A stretch of 64,000 bases of DNA, taken from positions 6,248 through 70,247 of the forward strand of contig CAZDVD010000013.1 of NCBI GenBank assembly GCA_964508765.1. Reading direction: 5' to 3'. The stretch is from JABMPR01 sp964508765. Lineage in GTDB: Bacteria; Fidelibacterota; UBA8477; JABMPR01. A model generated the notes under the pieces. It was not told where the DNA came from. It made no database searches and saw only the letters and a program-made list of their open reading frames with translations. The position numbers and the translations under genes were made by a program. Each line of letters starts with the position of its first letter. Positions within the stretch are counted from its first letter, which is position 1. Below, piece after piece: positions 28,810 to 38,513 of the stretch.

Positions 28810-29379
28810 TCAATCGTAAATCACAGAGAGATCAACATTGCCGGAGTACGATCCCGCATCAATGGATCCAACATTCATCGAACCATAGATATAGATGTAT
28901 GCCGTACTTTGACTTGGCGTATGGAAAGCGCTGGGTGGTGTAGGCGGGGCGCCTGCTGGACCGCTTTCCCGCTGTCTGATCTGAAACCGGGCTGAAGTAC
29001 CTGCGACTTCAATGGCCTGGTTCACATCATTCACCCCTTTGTTGGCATAGGCAAACTTAAGCGTAAATGGGATTACATCCATAGATGCACCATCATGTGC
29101 TAAGTTTGCCGGGGCTGTCATGGTCACGATGACATCCAGATCATTATCTCCTGTAATGCCAAAAACTCCCATACCAGCATCTCCCAGATTGATCTCTGCA
29201 AGACCAGATCCTGAAAGAATGGTTTCAAATGCCATATCATTTTCATTGGTTGCATCCAGGGTACTAGATACATGCAAGCTGAACTGAATTGTTTGACCAT
29301 AACCCTGACACAGAACACCCAAAGTCAGTAGAAGGAAAATTAGTTTCTTTGAAAATTTGAATCGTTTCATCATTTGCAT
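28810..29379 (-). CDS. Pilin-like secreted subunit
   Basis: A 189-residue exported beta-rich protein (signal peptide ending near GYGQ). It has a mature start TIQFSLHVSSTLD, repeated strand patterns and the ending GSYSGNVDLSVIYD, the same closing pattern as its two neighbours (VIDVDYN, LSVEYN), which supports a shared subunit fold. A Pro-rich loop (GPAGAPPTPPSAFHTPS) is unusual and may be surface exposed. The gene begins one base after the stop of the preceding subunit, so they are coupled. A minor pilin or adaptor role is inferred from size and place. Confidence 0.62.
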   Translation of the reverse strand: MQMMKRFKFSKKLIFLLLTLGVLCQGYGQTIQFSLHVSSTLDATNENDMAFETILSGSGLAEINLGDAGMGVFGITGDNDLDVIVTMTAPANLAHDGASMDVIPFTLKFAYANKGVNDVNQAIEVAGTSARFQIRQRESGPAGAPPTPPSAFHTPSQSTAYIYIYGSMNVGSIDAGSYSGNVDLSVIYD

Positions 29380-29380
29380 C

Positions 29381-29878
29381 TCAATTATAGTCCACGTCTA
29401 TCACGAAATCCCCATCGTACTGTCCAGATACCAGGTTCGCCATACTGAACTCACAACCAATCCACAAATAATATTCGCCGATATCATTTAATTTTATGAT
29501 TTCGGGATTCGTCGTCAATATATCAGATACTGATTGATCATTGTCTTTATTACCACTTACTCGATAGGTTACAGTCAGCGTACTGCTGGTCGCAACATTC
29601 ACCATCTCGATTTGACTTGAGAAGGATACCTGTACTTTTGAGTTTGGACGTCCCTGCACTTTGATGATCCCTGCTCCAGAATCAGTTCTGGGATTTAATC
29701 TGAGGATATCCTGACTGGGGATAATTGTCCCAACATCAATATCCGCGAGAGTGATCATCTCGAGATACTCAATAACTACCGCTTCAACGCGAGTTGTTGC
29801 TTCAGTCTGCTGTTTTTGGGCAAATCCTGAATTGATCAACAGGGTCAGTAGGAGTAGTGTGAAGTTGAATAATTTCAT
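29381..29878 (-). CDS. DUF4402-like pilin subunit next to the adhesin
   Basis: A 165-residue exported protein with signal peptide to about GFAQ. After a short polar N-terminus (KQQTEATTRVEAVVIEY) come LADIDVGTIIP, GIIKVQGRPNSKVQVSF and YYLWIGCEFS, then GQYDGDFVIDVDYN. These follow the DUF4402 plan of the presumed major pilin, at low identity. It overlaps the adhesin stop by four bases and is translated right after it, so it may be the adaptor joining adhesin to shaft. This order, adhesin first then subunits then chaperone and usher, is inverted relative to many enterobacterial pilus operons. Confidence 0.66.
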   Translation of the reverse strand: MKLFNFTLLLLTLLINSGFAQKQQTEATTRVEAVVIEYLEMITLADIDVGTIIPSQDILRLNPRTDSGAGIIKVQGRPNSKVQVSFSSQIEMVNVATSSTLTVTYRVSGNKDNDQSVSDILTTNPEIIKLNDIGEYYLWIGCEFSMANLVSGQYDGDFVIDVDYN

Positions 29879-32800
29879 CGTAATAATATCATCTTCCGTG
29901 TATGATATTGATCATCAATCTTTAGTCGATAGATATAGACACCACTGCTCCGTCCTGTTGCGAGCCAGTCAAATTTGTGATTGCCAGAACCAAAATGATT
30001 ATTCTTGATTAACTCTTCTACAACCCGCCCTCTTATATCATAAATCGTGAGGGATACTCGGGCCTCCAATGGAAGAGAAAATGGTATTATCGTGACCTCA
30101 TTGAAAGGGTTGGGGTAATTTTGACCGAGAGCAAATTTTCTTGGGATTTCCGGGAAGGCATTCCCAGGATCTACTGTGAGTACAAACCTTGGCCTATCCC
30201 CACTGCCCTTCTTCAATAGGTTAAAGGGCTTTATACGTGTGAGTGCTTTGGAGGGCATGGTAGAATCCAAAGTTTTTCTGGATAAGCTAGCATGATCGAA
30301 CTCATAGTAGTCTTGAGTGGACAGATCAATCTCAACTCCTGTATTTATATCTTCCAGCGTCAGAGTCCACTCTGGATGCATGTCATCAATCCGTGGCCAT
30401 GAGATACGATAAGAATCTGAGAATGGCTCGCTTTCCACATGACCATCAACATAGACGGGGATTTCAAGTGGAAGGCCGAAACGATAGGGTTGAGATTGAA
30501 TGGCGAGATAATTGTCATCATAGCTCTGAGTATATAATTCAAGATAGGTATTCGTAGGTGGGACTAAATAGTACGCATCGTAGGTGTCTTTATTAATGGA
30601 CCCCATTTCGTTAAATTGAATATGAGTGGTAGCGCCGAGTGTGTCAGCCTCAAGAAGAAACATAATCAGTGGATTCAATTCGTTGGCTTGTTTATAGAAA
30701 ACGCCACCCGTGGTCTTGGCAGTTTTTGGAACTTTTAAGGATGGACTTGATGCATTCGCTTTCACCCAGAAACCTTGAAACGGTGGTATCAAACCATCAC
30801 CCAGCGAACCAGATGATCCATTCCAGGTCAGATAAGCTCCACTCCCGGAGTTGGCTGTATGATCCCAAATATAAATCACATTGTCCATATTGGTTTTGGT
30901 CCATCCCGCATCATCCCAGTCAATGCTGGCGGCGAATGGATTTCCAATCAGATTCCACCCTGTATCTGCTGCAGATGTATAAGTTACGCCAAAATCGAAG
31001 GTACCAGCTGTCCCCTCCTCCTCGGTTCCAGTTACATCCAGAGTGATAGGAAGTGAGTTTGAATAAGCGGCTTCACCACCAATGGAGCCAAATACATACA
31101 CAAATAGTCCTCGACCTGCTGTCGTACTATTTGTTGAATTAGTAGGTTTTCTCCAGCGTTGGTTGTCTGTCCCAGCATAAGTTTCATCGTAATAAAGGAT
31201 CGAAGGGGAACCCGTCGCAGAGTCAGATCCTGTATATCCCTGGGTAAAAATATTATTAAAGAGATCTCCATAAGTTGATGCAACGGGTGAAGCCAGAAGA
31301 CGCCACCCTGTTGAACCTATTATCTCTCGCTCAGATCTGATGGTGCCTGAGGTAATCGACTTGGTATTGGCGATGAGTGAGTACCCTGAAGGAATGATGA
31401 GACTACCGCTTGTTAGCGTGAGCGTGCTGGTTATCTCTGTATTTCCATCAATTCGGACGCCGGAGGAATTGTCAACCGTCAAATTATAGAGTGTTAAGGG
31501 GCTGCTTAATATTTGTTGGGATGTACCATTCATTTCATAGTATTTAATACTGTTTGTCGCGATACCCAGATCACCTTTCACCCGGACAGTATCATTGGCT
31601 CCACCACTCATTTCACCACCACCCAGCAGATCCCCCAAAACATCAAAACTTATGCTTCCAGTAAGGCTCACATCTGCGCCCGATTCGATGGTGAGTGATG
31701 ATACTTGCTGATTATCAGTGCTGATGAGGGGATATCTCGTTCCATCCGCTGGTACAGCTGGTATGAGCACCGCATCAGTTAGGGTTGGGATGGCATTTGC
31801 ATCCCAATTCACAATAGTATCCCATCTCGTGGTGTAGGTATCATTACCGGGATCACTTTCCCAGATATTCGTATAGGCATTGAATTGTACAGTCGCTTCA
31901 TCCGTCATATTATTCCCATTCAGAACACCTGTAATGGTGGCGACTTCAACTGTGGAGGATGATCGTAGAGATTGAGAATAAGTTCCATCCCCATTGTCCG
32001 TAACAGAGCCTATTAATGTTCCTGCAGTAGAAACCAGATTTACAGTTTCACCACCACTGGTATGATTGTTACCACCAGCATCTTTAATCTGAACTGTGAT
32101 GATCGAAGTGCTTACTGCGTCATTTTCCAAAACGGTTGGGTTGGCAGTGATTGTTGACCTGCCAGCACTGGCAGGTCCAGATTCCACGGTAAAGGTGTTG
32201 CTGGTACCATAAATGTTGCCTGAGGTATCTGTGGCAGTGATGGTATAATTACCAATACTGCTAATCGCCATCGTGTATGATGAAAGAACTCCTACAGTAA
32301 AAGCTGAGGTCGTACCCCCGCCATTGCTCAGTGTTCCAGTAGAAGTAATATCTGCAGTACTGGCAAAATTGATATCTGCAGTTTGAGTACCATCTACTGC
32401 AGAAACCTTAATATTGAAATCCACACCGGCTGTTTGTGTCAGAATATTACCACCGCTCAGTTTTTCAAGGAGGAAGGTGGTATATTGACCGGCCACACTG
32501 GTGGAAAAAGAGCTACTCACTGCTGAGGTTAGAACTGAGCTGCTGGTCGTGAGGACAAAATCATCAGCGGCATCAATGGCTAAATCGCTGAAGGAGACCT
32601 GCCCTGAGGCATCAGTATTTAAACTTGTGGTTCCGGAAAGTGTACCCGTCCCAGACGTAATGGCGATGGAAACGGAAGTTCCAGCGATTTCCATTGTGTT
32701 TCCACCTGCATCTTGAATTTCTGCAATAATCGTTGGCAGTGTCTCATCCACAGTCCCATTGGTAGGTTCTTGAGTGTAGATCACCTTGGTTGGCAGTCCA

Positions 32801-35800
32801 GCAATCATGGTCATAGTACCGAAATTCGTGGTGCTATTGGGACCCGTTGTACCTGTATTGGTGATATTGCCAGTATTGGGTACAAGCCCTGAGGTTGGTA
32901 TAATATTTAAGCCACTAAATACCAACTCACCTGGTTGACTTGCCGTCGTAGAAACTGCATCGATAGTAAATGTAACTGTAGAGTCTGTCCACGATGTATA
33001 CACAGCATGCAGGAGTGTTGAGGTCCCATAAGCTTCTTGAGCAGTCACAGAAGGAACAGCTCCAGCAGTATCCCATACGTAGCCTGATGGAGCAGTGAAA
33101 ACAATGGTCCCGTATAAAGTCAGTTCTCCTGCTACGTCTTCGGTGATACGTGGTCCGGTCAGTGCGGTGTAAGCGGTATTGGTGTAATCATCGGCTGAAA
33201 TTGCTTCTCCACCGGTTGCCTTCGCTAAAAGATGTATACTAATGGCATACTTATCAGAGATATAGTGCTCGATGCTTTCTCTTTCAGTATCAGTGAGATG
33301 CCGGTTATAGTGAACCATCTCGGCAATCATACCATCCCAGCCACCACCATCACTCTGACCTAGAATAGCTTTTGTTGCACCTACAATAACCCCATCGGGG
33401 GCATCTCCAGCGTAGGAGGGATTATTCAAGACGCCATCGACATAGAGGTTCCAGATTTCGCCATCTTTCCAATCCATACAAATAATTTGAGCCACAGTAC
33501 TTTGCTGGTCGGCTGAACTTTCCATCTCATTGGCAACTACGTCTTCCCTGACTGCCGCCTTAATCACATTTAGACCTGAGGCATTATCTCCAACGGCATC
33601 ATATCGCAATGACATTGAATAATCTCCGTCAGCAGCATTCCGAGTGCACCAAATCCCTTTGTCGGTAGAGGTAATATCAGATTTTACTACGAAAAATGTC
33701 GTGAATTCTGTAAGCCCATCGATGTATAATTCACCGTCACCATCTGCTAGGAACTCACCTCCACCAGACCATTCAATGGCACTTTCACCATTCAACCCTG
33801 CCACCGTCTCTCGCCAGAGAGGGGCCCCAGTATTGTTGATGAAATCTCTGCCGTTCCCACTCTGATCTTTCCATACCTGGACATCATCCCCATCCACAGC
33901 CGGGTCATCACCTCCATTGTTCGTATAGACACCTTCGTTGGAGTTTAACCATAAATCCAGACCAGAGATGGTGGCAGGTTTCCCAGATGCAATAGAGCGG
34001 GTTTTGATATTACTCGCACTGGCCGATGTGTCGTAAGCTATAAATGATATGACACGCGTGGGTGTATGTGGCGTTGCTAATAAGTTCTCATAGATAACCG
34101 CCCTCACAGCAGTCTGGTAATTACTTAATGTCGTATTACCTGAGAGCAGCATTTTTCCAAGGCCACTATACCAGGTTCCCGTGATACCATAAATACTCGT
34201 GTAACCCAGGCTGTCTTCAGAAATATGATAATTGGTTGTGATTTGAATGGCCAAACTATCCAAGCTTGTATCATCACCATCACTGATGGTTAAAGAGTCA
34301 GTAAGAGCAATAGCCCCAGCCCCTGCAAAATAAACCTGTCCGGCAGCTTCCATGGTCGCCAGCATGGGTGCATCGTTGACAGCAGTTACGCTCAGATTTC
34401 GTGTGGAAGTATCACTATGTGCCAGCCCATCACTTACATAAAAGCTGATGGTGCGAGTGGATTCATCTGGATCTGGATCCAGGTTATCATAGGTGACAGA
34501 TCTGAGGGCGGTTTGGTACTCTGTCTTGGAAGCAGTTCCAACTAAGAGCAATTCGCCATATACACTGCTCCATGTTGGAGTAATACCGAAAGCAGATGTA
34601 AAATCCAGTTTATCCTCACCACTGATATAATTGGTTGAAATTGTGACCCAGGCACTATCCAAATAATAGTCATCCACATCTGAAATAACCAGGGTTGAAG
34701 TCATTACTGTATCTGGATCACCATCCGTATAGGCAAGGGTGGTTCCTTCTATACTGGAAAGTGCAGGAGCCAGATTAGTAGCTCCAATGGTAATGTCTCT
34801 AGTCACAGTTGGGCTGAATCCCGTTCCATCGCTTACTTTGAAGCTAAGGGTGCGTGTGGCAGTTGAGGGGGATACATTGGAGTTCTGGTAGTAAATTTCC
34901 TGGATAGCTGATGCATAGTCAGCCAAGCTGGCATTCCCTGTGAGTCTGAGAGTACCCGTTGTCTCAGCCCAGAAGCCTGTAATCCCACTGGTGGTGGTGT
35001 AGGTCAGTGTATCTTCACTACTTAAATAATTTGAACTGATCCAGATGTTTGCACTATCCAGATTAAATTCGCTATAATCATGAGAGGTGATGCTGGCAGT
35101 CACCTGAGTTGCAGGATCACTGGATTGGTAAGAAAGTGCAATGGACTCAAGGTCCGATATAAAGGGTAACTCATTAGCAGTGGAAACGGTGAGAAAAGAT
35201 GCCGGGGCAGTCATATTGTTGTACTCAGTTGATATCCAGTCTGCACTTAACTCCACACTGGATATGCGAACTTCATCTATGAGACCATCCCAGGAGCTGG
35301 TGGCGCCATCCTTGGAGCCCTTGCCAATGAGTAACTTTGTACTCTTATTAGTAGTTCCACTTCTTGAAGTACCCCATGAAGGTGTATCCAGACTACCGTC
35401 AATATAAAAATTTGTGGCTATTCCATCGGTTTGAGCCATGGTGAGATATTGCCAGCTTAGTGTAGCGGAACCGTTGCTGGATTCATGTCTTTGCTTATTG
35501 TTGGTTCCTAACAGTGAAGAGGTTCGGAAAACGTTGGTCCCGCCTCCCTTTTCACCAGCGGCATCCTGTCGAATCATCATACGACGATCAAGTGCATCTG
35601 GATCATTTCCGTAGATCAATCCTTTATCGGTTCCCAGTGCATCTGCCTTGGCCCATAGGGAAATAGTAAAGGCTCCTAAACCATTGAGATAGGTTCCCGC
35701 CTTTAGTTCCTCCAGATCGTCGCCATCACCATCAAATTCTCTGGCTGCTCCAAGGTACCCACTACTGTTGGCAGCGGTGTTGTGATCAGTGAGCGTGTAA

Positions 35801-36291
35801 GCTCCGGCAGCATCCGTGAGATCATCCAGATGCCATACTCCAAGATAGTTACTGTTCCAGGTTAGCGTATCAGAAGGATCAGTATAAACGCCAGATTTGC
35901 CGAAGTACAGAAATATCGAACTATCCATTGTGGGGGTAAGTGTCGGCAGACTTACCCAGCAAAGCAAATCCCCTGTCGTCGGAGTATAATTTTGTAACTC
36001 ATGTGTTAGCAGGGTGGAACTATCGGATTGAGTAAAAAGAATGTCATAACCGGAAGGACTGACAACGCCCCCTCCATTACTGGTTGATTTTAAATCAGCC
36101 TCGGTAAGTTTGATCATAACAGGAAAATTAATATGATCAGAAGAGCCACTAATCTGTGAACTGTTCAGTGTGATTAATTTCCGATGCTCATAACCAGCAG
36201 GTTGAGCAAACAAGCCTCCACTAAATAGTAGCAACAGGCATAGAATCAAGAGCTGACTCTGCCTACCCATATTATCACTCGTTTTATTCAA
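29875..36291 (-). CDS. Giant modular adhesin with LamG, Ig-like repeats and sorting domain
   Basis: A 2138-residue exported protein (signal peptide to about residue 29). Domains in order: DUF2341-like (about 50-150, ILFTQSDSSTLLTHELQNY); LamG/concanavalin-like (150-360, LGVWHLDDLTDAAG); three cadherin-like repeats of about 130 residues (375-770; each with SSEDTL or SGEDKL and a TRTLSFKVSDG-type end); a second LamG-like domain (790-1010, VQVWKDQSGNGRDF); Ig/Big-like modules (about 1060-1520, containing VLENDAVSTSIITVQIKDAG); a solenoid-like part; and a type IX sorting domain (LGQNYPNPFNEVTIIPF to KMILLR). It should bind a surface or polysaccharide. It heads the chaperone-usher operon, yet carries a different secretion signal. 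Confidence 0.82.
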   Translation of the reverse strand: MNKTSDNMGRQSQLLILCLLLLFSGGLFAQPAGYEHRKLITLNSSQISGSSDHINFPVMIKLTEADLKSTSNGGGVVSPSGYDILFTQSDSSTLLTHELQNYTPTTGDLLCWVSLPTLTPTMDSSIFLYFGKSGVYTDPSDTLTWNSNYLGVWHLDDLTDAAGAYTLTDHNTAANSSGYLGAAREFDGDGDDLEELKAGTYLNGLGAFTISLWAKADALGTDKGLIYGNDPDALDRRMMIRQDAAGEKGGGTNVFRTSSLLGTNNKQRHESSNGSATLSWQYLTMAQTDGIATNFYIDGSLDTPSWGTSRSGTTNKSTKLLIGKGSKDGATSSWDGLIDEVRISSVELSADWISTEYNNMTAPASFLTVSTANELPFISDLESIALSYQSSDPATQVTASITSHDYSEFNLDSANIWISSNYLSSEDTLTYTTTSGITGFWAETTGTLRLTGNASLADYASAIQEIYYQNSNVSPSTATRTLSFKVSDGTGFSPTVTRDITIGATNLAPALSSIEGTTLAYTDGDPDTVMTSTLVISDVDDYYLDSAWVTISTNYISGEDKLDFTSAFGITPTWSSVYGELLLVGTASKTEYQTALRSVTYDNLDPDPDESTRTISFYVSDGLAHSDTSTRNLSVTAVNDAPMLATMEAAGQVYFAGAGAIALTDSLTISDGDDTSLDSLAIQITTNYHISEDSLGYTSIYGITGTWYSGLGKMLLSGNTTLSNYQTAVRAVIYENLLATPHTPTRVISFIAYDTSASASNIKTRSIASGKPATISGLDLWLNSNEGVYTNNGGDDPAVDGDDVQVWKDQSGNGRDFINNTGAPLWRETVAGLNGESAIEWSGGGEFLADGDGELYIDGLTEFTTFFVVKSDITSTDKGIWCTRNAADGDYSMSLRYDAVGDNASGLNVIKAAVREDVVANEMESSADQQSTVAQIICMDWKDGEIWNLYVDGVLNNPSYAGDAPDGVIVGATKAILGQSDGGGWDGMIAEMVHYNRHLTDTERESIEHYISDKYAISIHLLAKATGGEAISADDYTNTAYTALTGPRITEDVAGELTLYGTIVFTAPSGYVWDTAGAVPSVTAQEAYGTSTLLHAVYTSWTDSTVTFTIDAVSTTASQPGELVFSGLNIIPTSGLVPNTGNITNTGTTGPNSTTNFGTMTMIAGLPTKVIYTQEPTNGTVDETLPTIIAEIQDAGGNTMEIAGTSVSIAITSGTGTLSGTTSLNTDASGQVSFSDLAIDAADDFVLTTSSSVLTSAVSSSFSTSVAGQYTTFLLEKLSGGNILTQTAGVDFNIKVSAVDGTQTADINFASTADITSTGTLSNGGGTTSAFTVGVLSSYTMAISSIGNYTITATDTSGNIYGTSNTFTVESGPASAGRSTITANPTVLENDAVSTSIITVQIKDAGGNNHTSGGETVNLVSTAGTLIGSVTDNGDGTYSQSLRSSSTVEVATITGVLNGNNMTDEATVQFNAYTNIWESDPGNDTYTTRWDTIVNWDANAIPTLTDAVLIPAVPADGTRYPLISTDNQQVSSLTIESGADVSLTGSISFDVLGDLLGGGEMSGGANDTVRVKGDLGIATNSIKYYEMNGTSQQILSSPLTLYNLTVDNSSGVRIDGNTEITSTLTLTSGSLIIPSGYSLIANTKSITSGTIRSEREIIGSTGWRLLASPVASTYGDLFNNIFTQGYTGSDSATGSPSILYYDETYAGTDNQRWRKPTNSTNSTTAGRGLFVYVFGSIGGEAAYSNSLPITLDVTGTEEEGTAGTFDFGVTYTSAADTGWNLIGNPFAASIDWDDAGWTKTNMDNVIYIWDHTANSGSGAYLTWNGSSGSLGDGLIPPFQGFWVKANASSPSLKVPKTAKTTGGVFYKQANELNPLIMFLLEADTLGATTHIQFNEMGSINKDTYDAYYLVPPTNTYLELYTQSYDDNYLAIQSQPYRFGLPLEIPVYVDGHVESEPFSDSYRISWPRIDDMHPEWTLTLEDINTGVEIDLSTQDYYEFDHASLSRKTLDSTMPSKALTRIKPFNLLKKGSGDRPRFVLTVDPGNAFPEIPRKFALGQNYPNPFNEVTIIPFSLPLEARVSLTIYDIRGRVVEELIKNNHFGSGNHKFDWLATGRSSGVYIYRLKIDDQYHTRKMILLR

Positions 36292-36666
36292 CTTGTTTAT
36301 CCGGCACTCCCTTACGATTTAAGCCAACCCATTTTATTATCAACATATATGCCAAGCGTCAACAGTATTGAAAAGTTAGTAAGTTACCCGCTTAACAGTT
36401 ATAATATTTATATCACTTCTCATTGTTTTTTCTATACTTACATGTCTATTAAATTTCTTCATAAACCAACACGACTTCCAATATATTCCCCTGATGAAAG
36501 CAACATAACATAATACAATCATAAATATGTGACAGAACTCATAATGCAGAGTCAGTTTTTAATGACAATTTTTATCCGGATTTGTCATACACATTATGGT
36601 TCACTCGAAGAGGGTATGCTACAGACACATTGTGTTAGGTAAGATTGGTTACGAGTGAGGGGATAT
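36292..36666. other. AT-rich gap upstream of the adhesin operon
   Basis: No convincing gene is seen in this 375-base stretch. It must hold the promoter of the adhesin-pilin operon (minus strand). Several TGTCA/TGACA words are visible between 36520 and 36600, but I cannot assign a regulator. Confidence 0.5.
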
Positions 36667-36694
36667 AAAAAAAGTCCTGAACCAGGACTTTTTA
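36667..36694 (-). terminator. Intrinsic terminator after PilX-like gene 2
   Basis: AAAAAGTCCTG and CAGGACTTTTT form a near-perfect stem with a T-run on the minus strand, about 26 bases after the stop at 36720. It separates the type IV pilin-like locus from the chaperone-usher operon. Confidence 0.88.
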
Positions 36695-36719
36695 GTTGAA
36701 ATAAATTGTAAATCTGGGC

Positions 36720-37634
36720 TTAGTCTATGCGTGCCCATTCCTGTACTTGCTTGGGCCAGTCATAATCCTCATAGGCACCAAAACCATTCTGCCACTGATA
36801 GTATTCACCATGTTCATCATCAGTAAAATTCATACTTCTCTCTAGTACAGCTGTCCGCGCAACCACTGGTCCGCTCAGGATACCATTGTACATCCGGATG
36901 GTACCAGCAGAATAAATGGCACCTTCAATCTCATCGCGGTAGGTTGACCAGTAACCATAAAATGTGAAATCAGAATTTGGATTGGTGAAGACCAATGCTG
37001 GCATATCTCCGCCCTCATCAGCTTTGATAACATTATGCTTCCAGAAGTCAATGTTGGTACCAGTGAAAACAAGCGTTGTATTTTCAAGGTCTACGCTTTC
37101 AAAAATTAGGTTATTACCTTCGAACACATGAACCCCTTCCGACAGATCCCAATCACGAAAGGTGCGTGAATTGTCATAGTGGATCTCATCAGCGATATTC
37201 ATAAAATAATTAATATCGACTGTTGGGAGGAATCCAACTTGTGATCTAACCTGATGCTGAGGTTCTGGGCTTACCGTATTTCCTTGAGTATAAAAAGTAC
37301 CGCTTGTGGCGACGGCTCGTTTGAAGTGATGATCCTCCTCAAGACTTAAGACCAATCCAGTTTGTTCATCACCATCAGATTTAATAACGCTTAATTTTTG
37401 TGAGGTGCTATCAAATGTAGCGGTAAGATCACCAGCGCTATAGCTTCCTAAATTGTCACCACCTGTATTAATTCTCCAGAGAGCGACATTTGCGAATGAT
37501 TCGACTTCAACTTGATCCCGTACCTTTTCGACAGCTGTCTGAGTATCCAGATTAACAATAGTAGCCAAATTCAGTACTCCCAGACCGGTAGCACTAAAAA
37601 TAACAGCGGTGATCATAATAGCGACGATATACAT
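36720..37634 (-). CDS. PilX-like minor pilin candidate, paralogue 2
   Basis: A 304-residue protein starting with a hydrophobic N-terminal helix (MYIVAIMITAVIFSATGLGV) that runs into an amphipathic stretch (TAVEKVRDQVEVESFANVAL), as in PilX/PulK-type minor pilins, although no Gly-Phe prepilin cleavage site is present. The remainder is beta-rich with VHVFEGNNLIFESVDLEN and IEGAIYSAGTIRMYNG. It is a clear paralogue of the product at 38514-39434: near-identical first 50 residues and last 15 (DYDWPKQVQEWARID). A stop nine codons upstream fixes the start near 37634. Surface-fibre tip or priming role is inferred. Confidence 0.6.
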   Translation of the reverse strand: MYIVAIMITAVIFSATGLGVLNLATIVNLDTQTAVEKVRDQVEVESFANVALWRINTGGDNLGSYSAGDLTATFDSTSQKLSVIKSDGDEQTGLVLSLEEDHHFKRAVATSGTFYTQGNTVSPEPQHQVRSQVGFLPTVDINYFMNIADEIHYDNSRTFRDWDLSEGVHVFEGNNLIFESVDLENTTLVFTGTNIDFWKHNVIKADEGGDMPALVFTNPNSDFTFYGYWSTYRDEIEGAIYSAGTIRMYNGILSGPVVARTAVLERSMNFTDDEHGEYYQWQNGFGAYEDYDWPKQVQEWARID

Positions 37635-38456
37635 CAGACGGTTCTCATCATCATATTATTGCTTCTGTAGACATACGATTCCAATATAAACATTTTTCCA
37701 GGGTTAAGTGAAATAACCTCTTGAAAGTGGTACAATTGAAAGTTGATTTTTTGTTGCCGCATAGTCCCTAGTAGATTCAAAAGTTATGCCATTTTTAGAC
37801 AATTTTGCTAACCCCTTATCCTTCAGACATTTGCCAGTAAGAACTAAACGATTAATTGATGATAATATCGTAATCATTGACACATAATGCGACACTTCTA
37901 GGTGTTTTGTGTCACATTTATACAACAAATGCTATAAACACTTCAATCATTTTTCAACAATTTATCATAAATCTACAGATAATAACGATGGCTTATTTTA
38001 ATATTAACAATGGTTTACTAAACAATATCTGGGCATCTTTAGCTGGAAGTCATCGCTTTTGCTCTCGCTCACAAAAACTATCATTAATTTGCGAAAGTAA
38101 TAAATATATGACACTTTTGAACGATTTCAGGAGAAATCGATATACTAATTATATAGGTATAAAACTACTTCTAGGATGATATTTTAACTTCATTCAGAAA
38201 ATAGATCAAATAATTTTTTTTAACGAAATAAGGCATGAGTCAATGAGCAAATTGGAAAAATGGGGTCGAGCCCCCTACTCTTTTGAGATAATTACTCATC
38301 AATATACTACATATGGAGAATAATCTCCAGACACCCACTATCCCTTCTCTCATTCGCATGTGTTCGGGTTTTAACCAATTCCTTGGCGAAGAACATTTTT
38401 TCAGGGTAATTGGGTTTAGCGGTCGAGCCTCCTTGATATCATCGAAAGAGGCATAT
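37635..38456. other. 822-base gene-poor AT-rich gap
   Basis: Short frames on both strands here lack ribosome sites, signal peptides or recognisable motifs. A small GC hairpin (GGGGCTCGACCCC followed by ATTTTT on the minus strand, about 38252-38270) lies upstream of the PilX-like gene 2. The length suggests a dedicated promoter or leader for the gene at 37634, or the site of a lost gene. Confidence 0.4.
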
Positions 38457-38482
38457 AAAAAAAGCCCTGAATCAGGACTTTC
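38457..38482 (-). terminator. Intrinsic terminator after PilX-like gene 1
   Basis: GAAAGTCCTG and CAGGGCTTTTTTT form a stem with a T-run on the minus strand, about 32 bases after the stop at 38514. The sequence resembles the terminator at 36667, consistent with duplication of gene plus terminator. Confidence 0.82.
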
Positions 38483-38513
38483 ATAAATGCAGGGGCATGG
38501 TGGAGATGAGATA

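Noticed and set aside
29875..36291. Non-ribosomal or polyketide megasynthase because of the large frame
   Set aside because: The sequence is a repetitive Thr/Ser/Gly-rich secreted protein with Ig-like and LamG modules, without carrier or adenylation motifs.
37704..38179. Small genes in the gap between the PilX-like paralogues
   Set aside because: The short frames on both strands lack ribosome sites and recognisable composition, and overlap each other.
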